Below are positions 31,981 through 40,062 of a stretch of 64,000 nt of DNA, piece by piece. Within the stretch, counting starts at the first letter, position 1; every line of letters begins with the position of its first letter. The stretch is from assembly GCF_050876985.1 (NCBI RefSeq), contig NZ_JBPAPP010000001.1. One strand, 5' to 3'. Position numbers and translations under genes: made by a program. The notes beneath the pieces are model-generated. The model was not told the origin of the DNA. It saw nothing but the letters and a program-made list of their open reading frames with translations, and ran no database searches. This DNA comes from Halopseudomonas sp002296055 (GTDB lineage Bacteria > Pseudomonadota > Gammaproteobacteria > Pseudomonadales > Pseudomonadaceae).

Positions 31981-32259
31981 TGACTGTCTTCCAGATGATC
32001 CAGTTCGAATAGCGGGTGACCGCATTGTTGTTCGTTTTTTCGTACAATAGCAATAAAAAATATTCAACACAAAGACCGCAAATCCTGAACGTTCGCTCGG
32101 GCATCAGGGGCGCTGAGAGGCCCGGAATGACCTTAATTGGTGCGCCTTGCACCGACTTTGTGCGATGCCTGCTCTATTGACTCCAACGAGCCTTTCGGAT
32201 TAACTCAGGGCTGGCACGTTTTGTGATTGATATATTTTACAAATAACAGGTGAAACCCC
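31981..32259. promoter_or_regulatory. Divergent regulatory region between spuA and spuI
   Basis: This 279-base region separates the two divergent polyamine units and is clearly richer in A+T than its surroundings, notably 32025-32070 and 32219-32250. On the minus strand TTGTGT-N17-TATTGT near 32045-32075 is a weak sigma70 candidate. The TGATTGATATATTTTACAAAT tract upstream of spuI may hold its promoter or a regulator site. In P. aeruginosa this locus is regulated by PauR in response to polyamines; no specific site could be assigned here. Confidence 0.5.
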
Positions 32260-33681
32260 ATGCAGCCCCAACCCGGAGCGGATGCTTTAACAGCCGTAGC
32301 CACCGAGATCGGTGCGCAGGTCGGCATCCAGGAAGCGGAGGCATTTCTGGCCGCGCATCCGGAAATCCACTTTATTGACCTTCTTATTGCCGACATGAAC
32401 GGTATTGTGCGCGGCAAGCGCATTGATCGTTCTGCGCTGGCCAAGGCATTCGAGAAGGGCATCGCATTGCCGGCGTCGGTCTTTGCGCTCAACATTCAAG
32501 GTACGACCGTCGAGGAGACGGGTCTGGGGCTGGAGATTGGCGATGCGGACCGCATCTGTCTGCCGATCCCGGGCACGCTGACGGTAGAGCCCTGGCAGAA
32601 GCGGCCAACCGGACAGCTGCTGATGACCATGTATGAGCTGGACCGCAAGACCCCCTTCTTCGCCGACCCCCGCTACGTTCTGCAACGCATCGTAGAACGC
32701 TTCAAAGATCTCAAGCTGACCCCGGTATCTGCCTTTGAGCTGGAGTTCTACCTGATTGACCAGGAGAACATTACCGGTCGCCCGCAACCGCCGCGCTCAC
32801 CCATGTCGGGCAAACGCCCGAACTCGGTTCAGGTCTACTCCATGGATGATCTGGACGAGTACGCCGAATTCCTTGAGGACGTCATCGAAGCTGCCCACGA
32901 GCAGGGCATCCCCGCTGACGCCATCGTGGCCGAGTCTGCGCCGGGCCAGTTCGAGGTTAACCTGCATCACGTCGATGATCCGGTGAAAGCCTGCGACTTT
33001 AACGTGCTGCTCAAGCGGGTGATCAAGAACGTTGCCTATGACCATGAGATGGACACCACCTTCATGGCCAAGCCGTACTACGATCAGGCGGGCAACGGCA
33101 TGCACGTGCACATCAGCCTGACCGACGAGAATGGCCGCAACATCTTTGCGCCCAACCCGGACGGCAGCCTGGCCGACACCCTGCGCTGGGCGGTGGGTGG
33201 CTTGCTGGAAACCCTGCCGCAGTACATGGCGTTCCTGTGCCCCAACGTCAACTCCTACCGCCGCTTCAGCCCGAGCTTCTTCGTGCCCTGTGCGCCGACC
33301 TGGGGTATCGACAACCGCACCGTCGCCGTACGGGTGCCGGGCGGTGAGCCTGAGGCGATGCGCATCGAGCACCGCCTGGCAGGCGCGGACGCCAACCCTT
33401 ACCTGTTGATGGCTGCCTTGCTGTCGGCCATTCACTACGGCATCAGCAACAAGATCGAGCCGCCGGAGATGACCGAAGGCAACGCCTACGATCAGCACGA
33501 AGCCTCCCTGCCGACCAACCTGCGTGATGCCCTGCGCGAGCTGGAAGCCTCCGAGGTCATGAAGGAGTACATCGGCGAGGAGTATCTGGACGTCTTCGTG
33601 CTGTGTAAGGAAAGCGAGATGGAAGAGTTTGAAAAGACCATCTCCGACCTTGAGTACATGTGGTATCTGCACACCGTTTGA
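32260..33681 (+). CDS. spuI: Gamma-glutamylpolyamine synthetase (glutamine synthetase family)
   Basis: A 473-residue PuuA-type ligase, paralogous to spuB but only moderately similar. Visible blocks are LLIADMNGIVRGKRIDRSAL, the FELEFYLID catalytic strand, PGQFEVNLHHVDDPVKACD, FMAKPYYDQAGNGMHVHISL, NVNSYRRFSPSFFVP, NRTVAVRVPGG and HRLAGADANPYL. It performs the first step of the glutamylated polyamine route, followed by an oxidase such as the PauB-like enzyme downstream. It is transcribed divergently from spuA-H and ends at an intrinsic hairpin. Confidence 0.93.
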   Translation: MQPQPGADALTAVATEIGAQVGIQEAEAFLAAHPEIHFIDLLIADMNGIVRGKRIDRSALAKAFEKGIALPASVFALNIQGTTVEETGLGLEIGDADRICLPIPGTLTVEPWQKRPTGQLLMTMYELDRKTPFFADPRYVLQRIVERFKDLKLTPVSAFELEFYLIDQENITGRPQPPRSPMSGKRPNSVQVYSMDDLDEYAEFLEDVIEAAHEQGIPADAIVAESAPGQFEVNLHHVDDPVKACDFNVLLKRVIKNVAYDHEMDTTFMAKPYYDQAGNGMHVHISLTDENGRNIFAPNPDGSLADTLRWAVGGLLETLPQYMAFLCPNVNSYRRFSPSFFVPCAPTWGIDNRTVAVRVPGGEPEAMRIEHRLAGADANPYLLMAALLSAIHYGISNKIEPPEMTEGNAYDQHEASLPTNLRDALRELEASEVMKEYIGEEYLDVFVLCKESEMEEFEKTISDLEYMWYLHTV

Positions 33682-33701
33682 TCGCGGGCAGCACCCTTCT
33701 C

Positions 33702-33723
33702 AATCCCGCCACCTGGCGGGATT
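33702..33723 (+). terminator. Hairpin after spuI
   Basis: AATCCCGCC (33702-33710) pairs perfectly with GGCGGGATT (33715-33723) around ACCT, followed by GTTCGTT. It lies 20 bases after the spuI stop and 24 bases before the next start codon, so it may only attenuate read-through. Confidence 0.65.
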
Positions 33724-33747
33724 GTTCGTTATGCGAGAGCCTTTTTT

Positions 33748-35007
33748 ATGAATGATTCCTGGTATCGGGCCAGCGTGCCTGTGGCAGCACCTCGCGCGCA
33801 GCTGGCCGGCGCGCTGGATGCGGACGTGTGCATCGTCGGCGCGGGCTTTACCGGCCTGTCGGCGGCGTTGGCGCTAGCCGAGGCCGGGCGCAGCGTCATT
33901 GTGCTGGAGGCTGAAGATGTCGGCTGGGGCTGCTCCGGCCGTAACGGCGGGCAGATCAACCCCGGGGTGGCTTGCGATCATTCACGCGTGGTGCGCGAGC
34001 TGGGCGAGGCGGATGCGCGCAAGGTATGGCAGCTCGGCGTGGATGGCGTTGAGCTGTTGCGTGATCGGGTGGCGCGGCACAGCATCGACTGCGATCTGAA
34101 ATGGGGCATTTTGCTGGTGGCCAACAAGGCGCGTCAGGTGCCGGAGCTGCACGCCTGGCAGCAAGAGCTGGCCGAGCTGGGCTACGACCGTCTTGAGTTT
34201 CATGACCGCACGGCGCTGCGGGATTTGTTGCGGGCCGACTATCACGCCGGCGTTATGGACTGGGGTGGTGGCGATCTGCATCCGCTCAAATACGCCCAAG
34301 GCCTGGCCCGCGCGGCGGAACAGGCGGGCGTGCGCATCTTCGAGCGCTCAGCGGTGCTGAGTTATGCCGAGCAGGGTGGTGCGGTGGAGGTGCGGACTGC
34401 TGGCGGGCGGGTACGCGCAGGGCATCTGTTGTTAGCAGGCAACGCTTATCTGGGCAAGTTGTTGCCTTGGTATCGCAAGGGCTTTATGCCGATTGGCAGC
34501 TACATCGGCGCGACCCGGCCGCTGGGCGAGTTGGCCGCCGAGCTGATCCCCTCGCGTGCGGCGGTGTGCGACATGAACACCCTGATTGACTACTACCGGC
34601 TGACCCCGGACAACCGCTTGCTGTTCGGCGGGCGCGCCAGTGCCCGTGATGCGCGGCCCGACGCGCTCCGCCAGACCATGCGCCAGCGCATGGCGCAGGT
34701 GTTTCCGCAACTGGCGGGAGAGGACTTTGAATACCTCTGGGGCGGGCAGGTAGCCATGACCATGAGCAAGGCGCCGGTGTTTGGCCGGCTGGGGCAGCGG
34801 GTGTTGTACACGCAAGGCTACTCCGGGCAGGGTGTGGCGCTGGCCGGGCTCGCCGGCAAGCTGATGGCTGAAACGGTGCTGGGTGATGCGCGCAACTTTG
34901 ACTTGATGGCGCGTTGGCGACATCTGCCCGTGCCACCGGGGGCACCTCTGCAGACCGCTATCAGAGCCTTGGCGCTGCTGTGGTATGGTCTGCAGGACAG
35001 TCGTTGA
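33748..35007 (+). CDS. pauB: FAD-dependent gamma-glutamylputrescine oxidase (PuuB/PauB type)
   Basis: A 419-residue DAO-family flavoprotein. The Rossmann dinucleotide motif VCIVGAGFTGLSAALALAEAG lies near residue 28, followed by EAEDVGWGCSGRNGGQINPG, which is typical of PuuB-like oxidases. The C-terminal YSGQGVALAGLAGKLMAE is also conserved. It would oxidise the free amine of gamma-glutamylputrescine to the aldehyde with release of ammonia and H2O2. Its place after spuI supports that role. P. aeruginosa has several PauB paralogues, so the exact substrate is inferred. Confidence 0.85.
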   Translation: MNDSWYRASVPVAAPRAQLAGALDADVCIVGAGFTGLSAALALAEAGRSVIVLEAEDVGWGCSGRNGGQINPGVACDHSRVVRELGEADARKVWQLGVDGVELLRDRVARHSIDCDLKWGILLVANKARQVPELHAWQQELAELGYDRLEFHDRTALRDLLRADYHAGVMDWGGGDLHPLKYAQGLARAAEQAGVRIFERSAVLSYAEQGGAVEVRTAGGRVRAGHLLLAGNAYLGKLLPWYRKGFMPIGSYIGATRPLGELAAELIPSRAAVCDMNTLIDYYRLTPDNRLLFGGRASARDARPDALRQTMRQRMAQVFPQLAGEDFEYLWGGQVAMTMSKAPVFGRLGQRVLYTQGYSGQGVALAGLAGKLMAETVLGDARNFDLMARWRHLPVPPGAPLQTAIRALALLWYGLQDSR

Positions 35008-35019
35008 TACGGAACCCTT

Positions 35020-35646
35020 ATGAGTAGATCCGCCCCGAAGCGCCGCGCCAGCAGTCAGGAGCGGATTGACCGTATTCTTGAGGCCACCACCACGCTGCTT
35101 GATCAAGGCGGGCTCAGCGAGCTGTCGATCTATGCCATTGCCGAGCAGGCCGACATTCCCCCTTCATCGGTCTATCACTTCTTCCCACAGATCAGTGACG
35201 TGCTGGCGGCGTTGGCCGAGCGGCTGTTTGCCGAGCTGGAGGCAGTGCTGCAGCAACCGCCGGCAGCTTCACCTGTCAGCTGGATGGCCCTGGTGGGTGA
35301 CATCGAGCAGCGCTTTCAGCACTACTACCGCACCCATCCGGCAGCGCGCGCGCTGCTGCTGGGTGGGCATGATCTGGCAGCTATCCGTCAGGCCGATCAG
35401 CAGCACGACCACCTGTTGGCCCAGCGTTTTCAGCGCAGCCTGGCTGAGCACTTTGTGTTGCCACCGCTGCCGCAGGATGTAGACGTCTTTGCCCTGGCCA
35501 TGCAGGCCGCGGACAAGCTGCTGGCGGTGGGTTACCAGCAATCTGGTGACCTGCCTGAGCCGATATGCCGTGAGGCGACGCGGCTGATGACGGCCTACCT
35601 GGGTGTGTATCTGCCGCCGGTGCTGCCACCGGCCGAGGGAGGCTGA
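35020..35646 (+). CDS. TetR/AcrR family transcriptional regulator
   Basis: A 208-residue regulator. The helix-turn-helix region (about residues 15-60) contains IDRILEATTTLLDQGG and IYAIAEQADIPPSSVYHFFP, with an AEQADIPPSSVYHFF recognition helix. It lies 12 bases after pauB on the same strand and abuts mtfA. Location in the polyamine island suggests a polyamine- or agmatine-responsive role. It could be functionally equivalent to AguR, the TetR repressor of aguBA in P. aeruginosa, but gene order differs and identity is unproven. Confidence 0.85.
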   Translation: MSRSAPKRRASSQERIDRILEATTTLLDQGGLSELSIYAIAEQADIPPSSVYHFFPQISDVLAALAERLFAELEAVLQQPPAASPVSWMALVGDIEQRFQHYYRTHPAARALLLGGHDLAAIRQADQQHDHLLAQRFQRSLAEHFVLPPLPQDVDVFALAMQAADKLLAVGYQQSGDLPEPICREATRLMTAYLGVYLPPVLPPAEGG

Positions 35647-35647
35647 C

Positions 35648-36427
35648 ATGGGGCTGTTCAGTTGGTGGCGTCAGCGCCGGGAGGCGCGGCAACTGAGCGA
35701 GTTGCAACAAACGCTCGACCCTCAGCTCTGGCAACAGGCGCTGGGTGATTGGCTGTTTTATCAGCGCATTGACAGCGCAACGCGCACGCGGCTGCACGAG
35801 TTGGCGCTGCGTCTGCTGCTGCGCAAGCACCTGCACGCGACTGACGGTGTCGAGCTCAGCGACGTGCTGCGCCTGCGGGTGGCGGGTATGGCCGTGGTGC
35901 CGGTGTTGGAGTTGGGGCTCGATTGGTACGCCGGATGGCAAACGCTGATCTTCTATGACGGCCCCTTTCGTGCGCGGCACCAATGGCGTGACGAGGCCGG
36001 CGTGGTACACGAGGGTGAGCGTGAGCTGAGCGGCGAAGCCTGGTTGCGCGGGCCGGTTGTGCTGTCGCTGGATGATGTTCGCCACTCCGGCCGGGCCGAC
36101 GGTTTCAATGTGGTGATTCATGAGCTGGCGCATACGCTGGATATGCGCTCGGCCAGTGCCAACGGCGCCCCGCCGCTGCATCGGGGCATGAGCCGGGCGG
36201 ATTGGGCGCGCGATATGCAGGCCGCCTGGGACGACCTGGGTCAGCGTTTTGAGCGCAACGAGCCCCTGCCGCTGGATGCTTACGCGCTGGAAGCGCCGGC
36301 GGAGTTCTTCGCGGTGCTGTCCGAGAGCTTCTTCGAGCGGCCAGCGGCGCTGCGCCACGAGTGGCCTGCTGTCTATCAACACTTAGCCGATTTTTATCGT
36401 CAGGATCCGGCTGAGCTATTGGCTTAG
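35648..36427 (+). CDS. mtfA: MtfA-type zinc metallopeptidase (M90 family)
   Basis: A 259-residue protein of the MtfA/DUF980 family. The zinc site HELAH lies at residues 158-162 within FNVVIHELAHTLDMRSA, and the downstream ligand Glu is in YALEAPAEFFAVLSESFF. In E. coli, MtfA is an aminopeptidase linked to control of glucose uptake through the Mlc regulator; its role in pseudomonads is unclear. ATG 35648 follows GAGGGAGG and lies one base after the TetR stop, so the two are coupled. Confidence 0.9.
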   Translation: MGLFSWWRQRREARQLSELQQTLDPQLWQQALGDWLFYQRIDSATRTRLHELALRLLLRKHLHATDGVELSDVLRLRVAGMAVVPVLELGLDWYAGWQTLIFYDGPFRARHQWRDEAGVVHEGERELSGEAWLRGPVVLSLDDVRHSGRADGFNVVIHELAHTLDMRSASANGAPPLHRGMSRADWARDMQAAWDDLGQRFERNEPLPLDAYALEAPAEFFAVLSESFFERPAALRHEWPAVYQHLADFYRQDPAELLA

Positions 36428-36483
36428 TGGGTTTTAATTTCTATATATGCGGATAAATATCTGCATTATATCGACGCCATCGC

Positions 36484-36512
36484 TTGCCAAGTACGTATTG
36501 GCCAGCTATAAA
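36484..36512 (+). promoter_or_regulatory. Sigma70 promoter of aguBA
   Basis: TTGCCA (36484-36489), a 17-base spacer and TATAAA (36507-36512) form a strong match to the sigma70 consensus, 34 bases upstream of the aguB start codon, inside an AT-rich 118-base gap. Confidence 0.75.
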
Positions 36513-36545
36513 TCGATTTTTATCCAACTCTAATCGGAGTGAGCC

Positions 36546-37424
36546 ATGACCCGTACCGTGACCGTTGCCGCCACCCAGATGGGCTGCACCTGGGATAGCC
36601 AGGCCAACATTGCGCAGGCCGAAAAACTGGTGCGCGAGGCCGCCGCCCAAGGCGCGCAGATCATCCTGATTCAGGAGTTGTTCGAGACCCCTTATTTCTG
36701 CCAGAAGCCGAACCCGGAGTATCTGCAGCTGGCTACGCGGGTTGAAGACAACCCGGCAATCAAGCACTTTCAGGCGCTGGCCAAGGAGCTGGCAGTGGTG
36801 CTGCCGATCAGCTTCTTCGAGCTGAGTGGGCGCGCGCGTTTCAATTCCATTGCGATCATCGATGCCGATGGCAGCAACCTGGGTATCTATCGCAAGAGCC
36901 ATATCCCCGATGGCCCCGGTTACCACGAGAAGTACTACTTCAACCCCGGCGACACCGGCTTCAAGGTCTGGCAAACCCGCTACGCCAAGATTGGCGTCGG
37001 TATCTGCTGGGATCAGTGGTTCCCCGAGTGTGCACGCAGCATGGCGTTGATGGGCGCCGAGCTGCTGTTCTACCCGACCGCCATCGGCAGTGAGCCGCAC
37101 GACCACAGCATCAACTCCCGCGACCACTGGCAGCGGGTGCAGCAGGGCCACGCCGGTGCCAACCTGATGCCGCTGATCGCCAGCAACCGCATCGGCCGTG
37201 AAGAGCAGGACGGCTACGACATTACCTTCTACGGGTCGTCGTTTATTGCCAACCAGTTTGGCGAGAAGGTTCAGGAGCTGAACGAGACGGAAACCGGCGT
37301 GCTGGTGCAGTCCTTCGATCTGGACGAGTTGGAGCATATTCGCAGCGCCTGGGGTGTGTTCCGCGATCGCCGTCCGAACCTGTACGGCCCGGTCAAGACC
37401 CTGGATGGCGAGCTGGAGTCCTGA
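36546..37424 (+). CDS. aguB: N-carbamoylputrescine amidase
   Basis: A 292-residue carbon-nitrogen hydrolase that converts N-carbamoylputrescine to putrescine, CO2 and ammonia. The catalytic triad is Glu44 (LIQELFETPYF), Lys117 (YRKSHIPDGPGYHEKYYF) and Cys154 (GVGICWDQWFPE). Length and motifs match the P. aeruginosa enzyme. CGGAGTG precedes the start. It lies four bases upstream of aguA, so the two enzymes of the agmatine route are cotranscribed from the promoter at 36484. Confidence 0.96.
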   Translation: MTRTVTVAATQMGCTWDSQANIAQAEKLVREAAAQGAQIILIQELFETPYFCQKPNPEYLQLATRVEDNPAIKHFQALAKELAVVLPISFFELSGRARFNSIAIIDADGSNLGIYRKSHIPDGPGYHEKYYFNPGDTGFKVWQTRYAKIGVGICWDQWFPECARSMALMGAELLFYPTAIGSEPHDHSINSRDHWQRVQQGHAGANLMPLIASNRIGREEQDGYDITFYGSSFIANQFGEKVQELNETETGVLVQSFDLDELEHIRSAWGVFRDRRPNLYGPVKTLDGELES

Positions 37425-37428
37425 GCCC

Positions 37429-38526
37429 ATGTTCAACCTGCACAGCACGCCGCAGCATGACGGTTACTTCATGCCCGCCGAGTGGGCGCCGCATAGCCAG
37501 ACCTGGATGATCTGGCCGGAGCGCCCGGATAACTGGCGGCAGCAGGCGGTACCGGCGCAAGCCGCCTTTGCCGCGGTGGCACAGGCGATCGCCAGCTTCG
37601 AGCCGGTGACCGTTGGCGTCTCGGCCGCGCAATACGCCGGTGCCTGTGCGCAGCTGGATCATCCGGCGATTCGGGTGGTGGAGCTGAGCAGCAATGATGC
37701 CTGGGTACGAGATACCGGACCGACCTTTGTCATCAATGGCCAGGGCGGCCTGCGCGGCGTGGACTGGGCCTTCAACGCCTGGGGTGGCGAGCTGGGCGGC
37801 CTGTATGCCGACTGGGCGCTGGACGATCAGGTAGCCAGCAAGATCCTGTCGATGGAGCGCTGCCCGCGCTACCGCACCGAGGGCTTTGTGCTCGAAGGTG
37901 GCTCGATCCACGTGGACGGCGAAGGCACGCTGATCACCACCGAGGAGTGTCTGCTCAACCCGAACCGCAACCCGCATCTGCAGCGCGTCGAGATTGAGCA
38001 GCAACTGGCAGCGCAGCTGGGTATCAGCAAGGTGATCTGGTTGCCCGAGGGGCTGTACAACGACGAGACCGATGGGCACGTCGATAATTTCTGTTGCTTC
38101 ATTCGGCCGGGCGAGGTGCTGCTGGCCTGGACCGATGATCCGCAGGACCCGAATTACCCTCGTTGTCAGGCTGCCGCGGCGGTGCTGGCCGAGGCGCGGG
38201 ATGCACAGGGGCGGGAGCTGCTGGTGCATCACATCCCCATTCCCGGGCCGCTGCACGCCACGGCTGAGGAGTGTGCCGATGTGCAGGTGGTTGAGGGCAG
38301 TCAGAGCCGTGATCCGGCGATCCGCTTGGCTGGCTCCTACGTCAACTTTCTGATCGTCAACGGCGGCGTGGTTGCGCCGAGCTTCGGCGATCCGCGTGAT
38401 GATGAGGCGCTGGCTATTCTGCAGCAGCTGTTCCCTGAGCGCCGGGTAGTAGCAGTGCCGGGGCGGGAAATCCTGCTGGGTGGCGGCAATATTCACTGTA
38501 TCACTCAGCAACAGCCGGCGGCCTGA
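37429..38526 (+). CDS. aguA: Agmatine deiminase
   Basis: A 365-residue peptidyl-arginine-deiminase-fold enzyme that hydrolyses agmatine to N-carbamoylputrescine and ammonia. The N-terminal MPAEWAPHSQTWMIWP, the NDAWVRDTGPTFV strand with active-site Asp, LEGGSIHVDGEGT, the GLYNDETDGHVDNFCCF block with the active-site His, and the nucleophile Cys357 in GGGNIHCITQQ are all present. ATG 37429 was chosen over an upstream in-frame start at 37354, which overlaps aguB. With AguB it feeds putrescine to SpuC or SpuI. Confidence 0.96.
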   Translation: MFNLHSTPQHDGYFMPAEWAPHSQTWMIWPERPDNWRQQAVPAQAAFAAVAQAIASFEPVTVGVSAAQYAGACAQLDHPAIRVVELSSNDAWVRDTGPTFVINGQGGLRGVDWAFNAWGGELGGLYADWALDDQVASKILSMERCPRYRTEGFVLEGGSIHVDGEGTLITTEECLLNPNRNPHLQRVEIEQQLAAQLGISKVIWLPEGLYNDETDGHVDNFCCFIRPGEVLLAWTDDPQDPNYPRCQAAAAVLAEARDAQGRELLVHHIPIPGPLHATAEECADVQVVEGSQSRDPAIRLAGSYVNFLIVNGGVVAPSFGDPRDDEALAILQQLFPERRVVAVPGREILLGGGNIHCITQQQPAA

Positions 38527-38669
38527 TAGACAAAACGGACATGGCGCACATACCACGTTTCGGTACTGGAGCCGGGTGCGCCGGAACAGGCATAATCGCA
38601 GGGCAAGAATGCGGCGCCGGGCTCAAGCTCGGCGGTTTCAGGATGTTTTCCCGTCCAGAAGGAATTTAC

Positions 38670-40022
38670 ATGCAGTTCTCCTCATTTCTTCCCTCTCCCC
38701 TGTGTCGCACCGCGTTGGCGGTCAGCATGGCTGCCACCCTGGCCGGTTGTGCCAGCACTCAGAGCAGCAGCGTGGCAGATGCCAATGGCGCTTCGCGCCT
38801 GCAGGGCGAGCTGACCAGCAGCAGTCCGGTCAACGTCAACGATGGCTCCCAGTACCAGCTGTTCAACCTCAAGCTCAAGCAAGGTGAGCTGGTACGCGTC
38901 CAGCAGAGCGGTGCCCTTGAAGGTGCTGTCCTGACGCTGCTGGACTCACGCAATCAACTGGTCAGCGGCCCTCGTCAGGGTTCGCTGCACCTGACCCCGC
39001 AGGCTGACGGTACCTACCGCCTGGGCGTCAGTGGCAACAGTGCTTCGGCCTACGGCCCGTTTGAGCTGTCGCTGGAGAAAGTGACTCCACGCAACAGCGG
39101 CGCGCTGGTGCTGGATGAGTCGCTGTTTGGTCTGCTGAGCCTGGCCAGCAGCGCCAACACCTACAGCCTGACCGTCACCGAGGCGGGGTTGTACGATATT
39201 CTCATGACCTCTGAAGAGTTGGACACCGTGCTCAAGCTGAGCGGTGGCGGCCTGTCGCTGGAAGATGATGACGGCGGCGGCGGCACCAACTCGCGCCTGA
39301 CAGCGATGCTGGAGCCCGGCACTTACCAGGTCACAGCCACCGCGCTGGACACGCCGGCTGAAGGCGCTTACGACCTGACGCTCAGCAGTCGCGCGCTGCC
39401 TGAGGGGGTAGAGCTGACTAATGGTGGTGAGCTGACGCTGGGCGGCAGTATCAGCGGCCTGGCAGACAGCGAAGACAAGGTTTACAGCCTGACCGTGCCG
39501 GAGCGCTCGCTGCTGCGTATCACCATGAGCTCGACCGAGGTTGACAGTTATCTGACCCTGCGCGGCCCTGGTGTAGATGCCAGCGATGACGACGGCGCCG
39601 GCCAGAACCTGGACGCAGCCATTACTACCCTGGCGAACCCCGGGACCTATCGCATCAACGCGTCAACCGCTGATGGCAGCGCGGGTCTGTTCACCCTGAG
39701 CAACTCGGTGCAGCCGGTCAATGGCAGCGGCGCGCAGCTGCGCCCGGGCGAGGTGGTGTCGGGTACGCTGTCCGGCACGGGCGTCGACAAGACGCTGGTG
39801 ATCAGTGAGGCCGGTCAGTATCAGATTGACCTGTATGCGACCGAGTTTGACGCCATGTTGCGCCTGAGCGGTAACGGTGTGGAGCTGGAGGATGATGATG
39901 GGGCCGGTGGCACCAATTCACGCATCAGCACCTACCTTGAGTCTGGGCGTTACACCCTGAGCGCGAGCAGCTACGACAACAGCGGTCGTGGCACTTTCGT
40001 GATCAGCGCCGAGCGCGAGTAA
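38670..40022 (+). CDS. Lipoprotein with four tandem pre-peptidase C-terminal-like domains
   Basis: A 450-residue lipoprotein. The signal ends AATLAGCAS with the lipidated Cys at 27. The mature chain consists of four beta-sandwich repeats of about 95-105 residues (roughly 45-137, 143-240, 250-346, 352-450). Repeats 2-4 each carry an aspartate cluster (DDDGG at 199, DDDGA at 306, DDDGA at 408) within SLEDDDGGGGTNSR-like loops, and a GTYxxxAS strand follows. This matches PPC domains, which normally sit at the C terminus of secreted proteases, but no protease domain is present. Function is unknown; surface adhesion, or binding of calcium or glycan, is possible. AAGGAA precedes ATG 38670. Confidence 0.8.
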   Translation: MQFSSFLPSPLCRTALAVSMAATLAGCASTQSSSVADANGASRLQGELTSSSPVNVNDGSQYQLFNLKLKQGELVRVQQSGALEGAVLTLLDSRNQLVSGPRQGSLHLTPQADGTYRLGVSGNSASAYGPFELSLEKVTPRNSGALVLDESLFGLLSLASSANTYSLTVTEAGLYDILMTSEELDTVLKLSGGGLSLEDDDGGGGTNSRLTAMLEPGTYQVTATALDTPAEGAYDLTLSSRALPEGVELTNGGELTLGGSISGLADSEDKVYSLTVPERSLLRITMSSTEVDSYLTLRGPGVDASDDDGAGQNLDAAITTLANPGTYRINASTADGSAGLFTLSNSVQPVNGSGAQLRPGEVVSGTLSGTGVDKTLVISEAGQYQIDLYATEFDAMLRLSGNGVELEDDDGAGGTNSRISTYLESGRYTLSASSYDNSGRGTFVISAERE

Positions 40023-40030
40023 ACGGGAAG

Positions 40031-40054
40031 CCGGCAGCCCTGCTGGGCTGCCGG
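40031..40054. terminator. Bidirectional hairpin between the PPC lipoprotein and argH
   Basis: CCGGCAGCCC pairs perfectly with GGGCTGCCGG around TGCT. It sits in the 40-base gap between the two convergent stop codons and can serve both genes. Confidence 0.75.
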
Positions 40055-40062
40055 TTATCCAC

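Noticed and set aside
32212..32232. TGGCACG upstream of spuI as a possible sigma54 promoter
   Set aside because: The -24 element looks good, but the -12 GC at the required spacing is missing (GTGAT is found), so a sigma54 promoter was not called.
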